Notes under the pieces: model-generated
Told to the model about the DNA's origin: nothing
The model's database searches: none
What the model saw: only the letters and a program-made list of their open reading frames with translations
Shown here: one piece after another, positions 1 to 7,032 of the stretch
Layout of the letters: each line of letters begins with the position of its first letter
Numbering within the stretch: the stretch's first letter is position 1
Source of the DNA: Desulfarculus sp.
Lineage (GTDB): Bacteria > Desulfobacterota > Desulfarculia > Desulfarculales > Desulfarculaceae
Reading direction: 5' to 3'
Assembly (NCBI GenBank): GCA_020216625.1
Contig: JAIUYB010000116.1
Span: 1 to 7,032, forward strand
DNA length: 7,032 nucleotides
Program-made: the position numbers and the translations under genes

Positions 1-365
1 GGGGACCGGAGGCCTGGCTGCCGGCCCGGGCGGTGCGCTGGCCCCTGGTGGTCCGCTCCCCCCAGCGGGGCGAGCGCTTCCAGCCCCTGGGCGCGCCGGG
101 ACGTAAGCGCCTGTCGCGCATCTTGATCGACCGCAAGGCCCCGCCCTGGCAACGCCGGCGCACGGTGATGGTGGAGGACCAGGAGGGGCCCTGGTGGGCC
201 GGCCCCTGGTGCCTGCACCAAAGGGCGCGGAATTCCGGGCAAGACGGGCCCTGGTTGCGCCTGGTGCTCGTTGACACCGGCACGCCCCCCCCATATACTA
301 ATTTTTTTGAGATTAACCCTCTTTATCCCGGCCGGACCCCGCCGGTTTGGGGCGAAAACCGCTAA
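1..365 (+). CDS. tilS: tRNA(Ile)-lysidine synthase, C-terminal part (5' end outside window)
   Basis: TilS uses ATP to attach lysine to C34 of the CAU-anticodon tRNA-Ile, making lysidine so that the tRNA reads AUA; it acts in the cytoplasm. Only the last 120 codons are here (frame starting at base 3, TAA at 363-365), so the catalytic N-terminal PP-loop is not visible. The call rests on the TilS C-terminal domain: a run reading LVVRSPQRGERFQPLG, then GRKRLSRILIDRKAPPWQR (visible residues about 15-52), the usual 'R-GDRF-PLG...K-LSDFLID-K-P---R' pattern. Visible residues about 55-90 continue the domain (VMVEDQ, WWAGPW, LRLVLV). The last 30 residues (after LVLVD) look unlike TilS, are encoded by a promoter-like AT-rich stretch, and include a PPP run from eight C bases; they may be a non-conserved extension or reflect a small indel. 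The in-frame GTG at 33 is internal to the domain and not a real start. Position directly before ftsH supports the call. Confidence 0.85.
   Translation, partial: GPEAWLPARAVRWPLVVRSPQRGERFQPLGAPGRKRLSRILIDRKAPPWQRRRTVMVEDQEGPWWAGPWCLHQRARNSGQDGPWLRLVLVDTGTPPPYTNFFEINPLYPGRTPPVWGENR
271..306 (+). promoter_or_regulatory. Sigma70-type promoter for the ftsH operon, inside the tilS 3' end
   Basis: A perfect -35 hexamer TTGACA lies at 271-276 and a one-mismatch -10 hexamer TATACT at 294-299, separated by the optimal 17 nt. Transcription would start near 306-310, giving a leader of roughly 70-75 nt before the ftsH start at 381. The -10 opens an AT-rich islet (293-326, 7 G/C in 34 bases) that stands out sharply from the surrounding GC-rich DNA, as expected of a promoter under selection. 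The leader can form a weak hairpin (CCGGC at 328-332 with GCCGG at 341-345). The match to consensus is seen directly; activity and the start site are inferred. Confidence 0.75.
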
Positions 366-369
366 GCCT

Positions 370-373
370 GGAG
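370..373 (+). promoter_or_regulatory. Ribosome binding site of ftsH (supports the TTG start)
   Basis: GGAG at 370-373 sits 7 nt before TTG at 381, a good spacing. The preceding in-frame TAA (363-365) leaves no other start candidate between it and the conserved FtsH N-terminus, so the site decides the start. Confidence 0.75.
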
Positions 374-380
374 ACGATAT

Positions 381-2310
<1,930 letters not shown>

Positions 2311-2318
<8 letters not shown>

Positions 2319-3174
2319 GGCCCCCCGCCGCCTCCGCCTGCCCCGGCGCGAACTGCCCCTGGACCAGGGGTCCGTGATCATGGGCGTGGTCAACGTCACG
2401 CCCGACTCCTTCAGCGACGGCGGCCGGTTCCTGGATGGCCGGGCGGCGGTGGAGCAGGGGCTTAAGCTGGCGGCCGAAGGCGCGCGCATCCTGGACATCG
2501 GGGGCGAAACCACCCGGCCGGGCAGCGAGCCCACCCCGGCGGCGGTGGAGCTGGACCGGGTGCTGCCGGTGATCCGCGAGCTCAAGGCCCGCTGCGACGC
2601 CGTCATCAGCATCGACACCAACAAGGCCGAGGTGGCCGCGGCCGCCATCCAGGCCGGGGCCGAGATCATCAACGACATCACCGCCCTCAGGGGCGATCCC
2701 GAGATGGCCGCCCTGGCGGCCCGCACCCGGGCCGGCCTGGTGCTGATGCACATGCTGGGCACCCCCCGCACCATGCAGCAGGACCCGCGCTACGCCGACG
2801 TGGTGGCCGAGGTGCGCGACTTCCTGGCCGAGCGGGCGGCGGCGGCCCTGGCCGCCGGGGTGGAGCGCGAGGCCATCGCGCTGGACCCGGGCATCGGCTT
2901 TGGCAAGACGCTGGGCCACAACCTGGAGCTGATCCGCAACCTGCCGGTCCTGGCCCGCCTGGGCTATCCGGTGCTGTTGGGGGCCAGCCGCAAGGCCTTC
3001 ATCGGCCAGCTCACCGGCCGCGCCACCCCGGCCGAGCGGCTCTGGGGCTCGGTGGGGGTGCATGTCCTGGGCGCGGCCCTGGGGGCCCGGATCCTGCGGG
3101 TGCACGACGTGGCGCCTTTGCGCGAGGCCCTGTTGGTCACCGACGCGGTGCTGGCGGCCCGGGAGGCCTCATGA
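2311..3174 (+). CDS. folP: Dihydropteroate synthase
   Basis: FolP condenses 6-hydroxymethyl-7,8-dihydropterin pyrophosphate with p-aminobenzoate to give 7,8-dihydropteroate in folate synthesis; it is the sulfonamide target. From GTG 2311 the protein is 287 residues, the normal size for this TIM-barrel enzyme. Motifs in order: loop 1 [11 protein letters not shown] (28-38), loop 2 [10 protein letters not shown] (62-71), SIDT (100-103), ND (121-122), [11 protein letters not shown] (146-156), DPGIGFGK (192-199), GASRKAFIG (224-232) and the final RVHDV (263-267). Loop 2 has Thr where Ser is usual (GGESTRPG), and the MHM-GTP motif has Leu where Gln, Lys or Arg is common; catalytic residues otherwise look intact. 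The start overlaps the ftsH stop (GTGACTGA, 2311-2318), and the stop overlaps the cdaA start, which points to translational coupling on both sides. An ATG start at 2215 would give 319 residues but looks spurious. Confidence 0.95.
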
Positions 3175-3974
3175 GCGAGGTCCTGGCCCTGATAGGCCAG
3201 ATCACCTGGCGCGACCTGCTGGACATCTTCCTGGTGACCTTCGTGGTCTACCAGGGCATCCTGCTGGTCAAGGGCACCCGGGCCATGCACATGCTCCTGG
3301 GCCTGGGGGTGGTCTTCGTGGCCCTGGTGGTCAGCCAGCGCCTGGGGCTCCAGACCATCAACTGGGTCATCCAGTCCTTCCTCTCCAGCCTGATCCTGGT
3401 CATCATCATCCTGTTCCAGGCCGACATCCGCCGCGCCCTGGCCCGTCTGGGCAAGGGCCCCTTCGCCAGCGCCGAGACCGAGGCCAGCTCCACCCTGGAG
3501 GAGGTGGTGCGCACCGCGGTGGCCCTGGCCTCGCGCATGACCGGCGGTCTGATGGTGCTGGAGCGCCACATCGGCTTGGCCGACTACATCGAAAGCGGGG
3601 TCCATCTGGACGCCAAGGTCACCCGCGAACTGCTCATCCAGCTCTTTCAGACCAGCGGTCCCCTGCACGACGGGGCGGCGGTGATCAGCGGCGAGCGCAT
3701 CGTGGCCGCCCGCTGCCTGCTGCCCCTGTCGGCCAACCCCGCCCTGGCCCGCCACCTGGGCACCCGCCACCGCGCCGGCCTGGGGCTCTCCGAGGAGACC
3801 GACGCGGTCTGCGTGATCGTCAGCGAGGAGCGGGGCCGGGTCAGCGTGGCGGTGGGGGGCAAGCTGACCCCGGACCTGGACGCGGTGGCCCTGCGCAACC
3901 TGTTGTTCGAGCTGTTCGAGGTGGGCAAGCAGCGGCGTCGGGGAATCTTCTCCTGGAGCCGTCGCGGTGCGTGA
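3171..3974 (+). CDS. cdaA: Diadenylate cyclase CdaA (DisA_N domain, membrane type)
   Basis: CdaA joins two ATP molecules into the second messenger c-di-AMP, which controls potassium and osmolyte transport and cell-wall balance in species that use it. The 267-residue protein has the family layout: three N-terminal membrane helices (about 15-35, 40-56 and 64-83), a short linker, then the cytoplasmic DAC domain (about 100-250). The two signature motifs are intact: DGA (167-169, within LHDGAAVI) and RHR (199-201, within GTRHRAGLGLSE), followed by the TDAVCVIVSEERG strand. Nothing suggests loss of activity. The ATG overlaps the folP stop (ATGA at 3171-3174) and has GGGAGG at 3161-3166, 4 nt upstream. 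The gene is followed by cdaR and glmM, the arrangement described for Firmicutes, where both products bind and modulate CdaA. CdaA is distinguished from DisA (no DNA-binding part) and CdaS (which lacks the three helices). Confidence 0.96.
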   Translation: MSEVLALIGQITWRDLLDIFLVTFVVYQGILLVKGTRAMHMLLGLGVVFVALVVSQRLGLQTINWVIQSFLSSLILVIIILFQADIRRALARLGKGPFASAETEASSTLEEVVRTAVALASRMTGGLMVLERHIGLADYIESGVHLDAKVTRELLIQLFQTSGPLHDGAAVISGERIVAARCLLPLSANPALARHLGTRHRAGLGLSEETDAVCVIVSEERGRVSVAVGGKLTPDLDAVALRNLLFELFEVGKQRRRGIFSWSRRGA

Positions 3975-4635
3975 GCTTTTCGCCAAGAACTGGTCGCTGA
4001 AGCTCCTGGCCCTGGCCATCGCCCTGGCGATGTGGCTCTTTGTGGCTGGGCAGGAGAAAAGCGAGATCAGCCTCAAGGTGCCGGTGGAGATCACCAACAT
4101 CCCTGCCGACCTCCTGGTGGTCGACGACGTGGTGGGCGACGTGGACGTGCGTCTCTACGGCCCCCGCACCCTGATCCGCCGCGCCGCCGACGAGCGCCTG
4201 GTCAAGCCGGTCAACCTGGCCGGCCTGGGTCCGGGCGAGCACGTGGTGCAGGTGCTGCCCGAGGACCTGAAGCTGCCCCCGGGCCTGACGGTCTTGCGCC
4301 TGAGCCCCAGCCGGTTCACAATCCGCCTGGCCAAGCGGGTCACCCGCGAGGTGCAGGTGCGGCCGGTTTTGATCGGCCAACCGGCCGACGGGCTCCAGGT
4401 GGCCGAGGTCAGCTTCAAGCCCGATAAGGTCGTCGTCTCCGGCCGCCAGGAGGACCTGGGCGACCTGGACTGGATCTGGACCGCGCCCATAAACCTGGAC
4501 CAGCGCCGGGACAGCTTCCAGCAGAGCGTGCGCTTGCGTCTGCCCCCCGGGCGGACGGTGCGGGTCAACCTGATGGAGGTCGAGGCCCATGTCCGGCTAA
4601 AGCCGGAAAAACCCGCCTCGGGCGACAAGAAATAA
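3967..4635 (+). CDS. cdaR: CdaR / YbbR-domain protein, regulator of CdaA
   Basis: CdaR proteins are anchored in the membrane by one N-terminal helix, carry YbbR domains outside the membrane, and modulate diadenylate cyclase CdaA. This 222-residue protein has a basic N-terminus (MRELFAKNWSLK), a hydrophobic helix (about 11-28), and two YbbR-like beta domains (about 35-122 and 128-212). The first contains VPVEITNIPADL and VDVRLYGPRTLI; the second contains VQVRPVLIGQPADG and VVVSGRQEDL. It ends in a short charged tail. The first phrase (KNWSLKLLALAIALAMWLFV) is typical of the family. It is much shorter than the Bacillus subtilis homologue, which has four YbbR domains. The GTG start lies inside the cdaA end (GTGCGTGA, 3967-3974), with GGAG at 3955-3958, 8 nt upstream. 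Function is assigned from domain and neighbourhood; whether it activates or inhibits CdaA cannot be told from sequence. Confidence 0.9.
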   Translation: MRELFAKNWSLKLLALAIALAMWLFVAGQEKSEISLKVPVEITNIPADLLVVDDVVGDVDVRLYGPRTLIRRAADERLVKPVNLAGLGPGEHVVQVLPEDLKLPPGLTVLRLSPSRFTIRLAKRVTREVQVRPVLIGQPADGLQVAEVSFKPDKVVVSGRQEDLGDLDWIWTAPINLDQRRDSFQQSVRLRLPPGRTVRVNLMEVEAHVRLKPEKPASGDKK

Positions 4636-4642
4636 ACCAAAC

Positions 4643-4665
4643 CCACCCCGGGTGGCGCGCCCGGG
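4643..4665 (+). other. GC-rich inverted repeats between cdaR and glmM
   Basis: The 51-nt gap (4636-4686) holds two mutually exclusive hairpins. One pairs CCACC (4643-4647) with GGTGG (4651-4655) around a 3-nt loop. The other pairs CCCGGG (4647-4652) with CCCGGG (4660-4665), extendable by one T-G pair. No T-run follows, so this is not a standard intrinsic terminator. It might be an mRNA processing or stability element, or chance in GC-rich DNA. Confidence 0.35.
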
Positions 4666-4686
4666 CCTAAAGACGAGGATCTCCCC

Positions 4687-6069
4687 ATGGAAGTGCAGCG
4701 CAAGCTATTCGGCACCGATGGCGTACGCGGCGTGGCCAACGTCCATCCCATGACCGTGGAGATGGCCATGGGCATCGGCCAGGGCGTGGCCAGCGTGCTC
4801 AAGGCCCACGCCGGCCGGCACAAGATCATCATCGGCAAGGACACCCGGCTGTCCGGTTACATGCTGGAGAACGCCCTGGTGGCCGGCATTTGCTCCATGG
4901 GGGTGGATACCCTTCTGGTGGGGCCGCTGCCCACCCCGGCCATCGCCTTCCTGACCCGCAACATGCGGGCCGACGCCGGCATCGTCATCAGCGCCAGCCA
5001 CAATCCCTACGAGGACAACGGCATCAAGATCTTCGCCCGCAACGGCTTCAAGCTGCCCGACGAGTTGGAGGCCGCCATCGAGGACTACGCCCTGAGCATC
5101 CACGAGCGCACCGGCGACGCCCCCCGCCCCACCGCCGACGCGGTGGGCCGCGCCCGGCGCATCGACGACGCCATCGGCCGCTACATCGTCTTCCTCAAGA
5201 ACACCTTCCCGGTGGAGTACACCCTGGACGGCCTGACCATCGCGGTGGACTGCGCCCATGGGGCCACCTACAAGGTCGCCCCGGCGGTGCTCTCCGAGCT
5301 GGGGGCCGATCTCAAGCTGGTGGGCGTGGAGCCCAACGGAACCAACATCAACGCCGGGGTGGGGGCCCTGCACCCCGAGCGCCTGGCGGCCATGGTGCGC
5401 GAAACCGAGGCCGACATGGGCCTGGCCTTCGACGGCGACGGCGACCGCATCATCATGGTGGACGAGGAGGGCGAGATCGTCGACGGCGACGAGATCATGG
5501 CCATCTGCGCCGATTACCTGATCGATCGCGGCGGGCTGAAGCAGGCCACGGTGGTGGCCACGGTGATGAGCAACCTGGGCCTGGAGCTGTGTCTGCGCGA
5601 CCGCGGCATCCGCATGCTGCGCACCAAGGTTGGCGACCGCTACGTGGTGGAGGCCATGCGCGCCGGCGGCTACAACCTGGGCGGCGAGCAAAGCGGGCAC
5701 ATCGTATTTTTGGACCACAACACCACCGGCGACGGCATCCTCTCGGCCCTGCAGGTGCTCAACGTCATGGTCATGACCGGCAAACCCCTGTCCGAGCTCA
5801 AGCGCATCATGCGCAAGCTGCCCCAGGTGCTGATCAACCTGCGGGTGGCCAAACGCACCCCCATCAGCGAGTGCCCCGGCCTTCTGAAGGCCATGCGCGG
5901 ACAGGAAGAGCGCCTGGGCGAGAGCGGCCGCATCCTGTTGCGCTATTCCGGCACCGAGCCGGTGCTGCGCATCATGGTGGAGGCCCTGGACCCGGGGCTG
6001 ATGCACGACGTGGCCCAGGTCCTCAAGGAGGCCGCCCTGCGCGAGCTGGGCGCGGCCGAAAAGGAGTAG
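4687..6069 (+). CDS. glmM: Phosphoglucosamine mutase
   Basis: GlmM converts glucosamine-6-phosphate to glucosamine-1-phosphate, feeding UDP-GlcNAc for peptidoglycan and lipopolysaccharide; in Firmicutes it also binds CdaA and inhibits c-di-AMP synthesis. The 460 residues match the usual four-domain alpha-D-phosphohexomutase length. Visible sites: the N-terminal [10 protein letters not shown] (6-15); the phosphoserine loop [12 protein letters not shown] with catalytic S104, equivalent to E. coli S102; the magnesium site DGDGDR (249-254); the sugar-binding GGEQSGH (332-338); and the C-terminal phosphate-binding loop RYSGTEP (419-425). The SASHNP form, GEQSGH sugar loop and gene neighbours favour GlmM over phosphomannomutase/phosphoglucomutase. 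ATG 4687 has GAGGA at 4675-4679, 7 nt upstream. Unlike its neighbours, this gene does not overlap the one before it but follows a 51-nt gap with inverted repeats, so it may be translated independently of cdaR. Confidence 0.96.
   Translation: MEVQRKLFGTDGVRGVANVHPMTVEMAMGIGQGVASVLKAHAGRHKIIIGKDTRLSGYMLENALVAGICSMGVDTLLVGPLPTPAIAFLTRNMRADAGIVISASHNPYEDNGIKIFARNGFKLPDELEAAIEDYALSIHERTGDAPRPTADAVGRARRIDDAIGRYIVFLKNTFPVEYTLDGLTIAVDCAHGATYKVAPAVLSELGADLKLVGVEPNGTNINAGVGALHPERLAAMVRETEADMGLAFDGDGDRIIMVDEEGEIVDGDEIMAICADYLIDRGGLKQATVVATVMSNLGLELCLRDRGIRMLRTKVGDRYVVEAMRAGGYNLGGEQSGHIVFLDHNTTGDGILSALQVLNVMVMTGKPLSELKRIMRKLPQVLINLRVAKRTPISECPGLLKAMRGQEERLGESGRILLRYSGTEPVLRIMVEALDPGLMHDVAQVLKEAALRELGAAEKE
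6061..6066 (+). promoter_or_regulatory. Ribosome binding site of coaX, inside the glmM end
   Basis: AAGGAG at 6061-6066 is the strongest Shine-Dalgarno match in the window. It is made of the last two sense codons of glmM and lies 8 nt before ATG 6075. It fixes the coaX start, since the coaX frame stays open far upstream through glmM. Confidence 0.8.
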
Positions 6070-6074
6070 CCGCC

Positions 6075-6838
<764 letters not shown>

Positions 6839-6842
<4 letters not shown>

Positions 6843-7032
6843 ACCCGGCCCGGCCCCCCCGCTGGCCGCGACCCGGCCAGGTGTTGGCCCTGACCGCGCC
6901 GGGCGGGGCGGTGGAGGCCAACGCCCTGACCGAGGGCCTGGCCATCCTGCGCGCCCTGGCCCCGGACCTGACCGTGCGCGCCGATCCCGAGGTGGCCCGG
7001 CGCCAGGGCTACTTCGCCGGCGACGACCAGCA
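6839..7032 (+). CDS. S66-family muramoyltetrapeptide (LD-) carboxypeptidase, N-terminal part (truncated by window end)
   Basis: LD-carboxypeptidases of peptidase family S66 (LdcA type) remove the terminal D-Ala from muropeptide tetrapeptides during murein recycling in the cytoplasm. Only 64 codons are visible. They show the family's start pattern: a PRPGQVLALTAPGG stretch (residues about 10-23, matching the usual 'L--GD-IA-VAPSG'), an LTEGLAILRAL helix, and RRQGYFAGDDQ (about 54-64), which matches the conserved 'R-GYLAG-DE-R' motif. The catalytic Ser-Glu-His residues lie beyond the window, so activity cannot be judged. Asp of the usual PGD is Gln here. The ATG overlaps the coaX stop (ATGA), implying coupling; no clear Shine-Dalgarno precedes it. 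An in-frame GTG at 6881 would cut into the conserved start and is unlikely. The Pro/Arg-rich first dozen residues are unusual. A more distant S66 member such as a microcin-C-type immunity protein cannot be excluded from this fragment. Confidence 0.75.

Noticed and set aside
328..354. Riboswitch or attenuator in the ftsH leader
   Set aside because: Only short alternative stems (CCGGC/GCCGG, CCCC/GGGG) fit in the roughly 75-nt leader; there is no known riboswitch core and no T-run terminator.
33..365. A stand-alone 110-residue protein starting at GTG 33
   Set aside because: The same frame is open to the window edge and the start falls within the TilS C-terminal domain, so it is the end of tilS.
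3062..4000. Plus-strand 312-codon frame overlapping cdaA
   Set aside because: It has Gly/Pro/Arg-rich meaningless text, whereas the alternative frame carries the DGA and RHR motifs of CdaA.
2964..4100. Minus-strand open frame of 378 codons opposite folP, cdaA and cdaR
   Set aside because: It is a shadow of GC-rich coding sequence with Gln/His/Asp-rich low-complexity content; the plus-strand genes are certain.
4643..4670. Intrinsic terminator after cdaR
   Set aside because: Stems are GC-rich but are followed by TAAAGACG rather than a T-run, and glmM follows closely in the same direction.
4890..6074. Long plus-strand open frame that runs through glmM in another frame and continues into coaX, resembling a 650-residue fusion
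   Set aside because: The N-terminal 395 residues are an out-of-frame reading of glmM (Arg/Gly/His-rich). coaX has its own strong AAGGAG site and the canonical MLLAIDVGNT start at 6075.

Overview
The window is an almost gap-free run of plus-strand housekeeping genes from a high-GC bacterium. The gene order, tilS - ftsH - folP - cdaA - cdaR (YbbR) - glmM - coaX - LD-carboxypeptidase, and the protein sequences suggest a deltaproteobacterial lineage (Desulfobacterota / Myxococcota in current naming), possibly a high-GC sulfate reducer of the Desulfarculus type. That placement is inferred from gene order, composition and general sequence feel, not from a search. I see no mobile element, CRISPR array, RNA gene or sign of recent transfer, and GC-biased codon use is even throughout.

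Layout: 1-365 is the 3' end of tilS (tRNA-Ile lysidine synthase). An AT-rich islet at about 293-326 interrupts the GC-rich sequence inside the tail of that reading frame. It sits beside a near-perfect sigma70-type promoter (TTGACA, 17-nt spacer, TATACT), which probably drives the genes that follow. ftsH (381-2318) encodes the membrane AAA+ zinc protease. folP (2311-3174, dihydropteroate synthase) overlaps it by 8 nt. cdaA (3171-3974, diadenylate cyclase) overlaps folP by 4 nt. cdaR (3967-4635, YbbR-domain regulator) overlaps cdaA by 8 nt. A 51-nt gap with GC-rich inverted repeats precedes glmM (4687-6069, phosphoglucosamine mutase). coaX (6075-6842, type III pantothenate kinase) starts 5 nt after glmM, and an S66-family LD-carboxypeptidase gene begins at 6839 and runs off the window.

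How they fit together: cdaA-cdaR-glmM is the conserved c-di-AMP module best known from Firmicutes. CdaA makes c-di-AMP at the membrane, CdaR modulates it, and GlmM makes glucosamine-1-phosphate for UDP-GlcNAc and can bind and restrain CdaA. FtsH (membrane protein quality control), FolP (folate), CoaX (coenzyme A) and the LD-carboxypeptidase (murein recycling) make the operon a mix of cofactor and envelope functions. The chain of short overlaps implies co-transcription and translational coupling. I found no convincing evidence of an undescribed system. The more interesting points are the promoter inside the tilS frame, the short two-repeat CdaR, and the competing hairpins before glmM.
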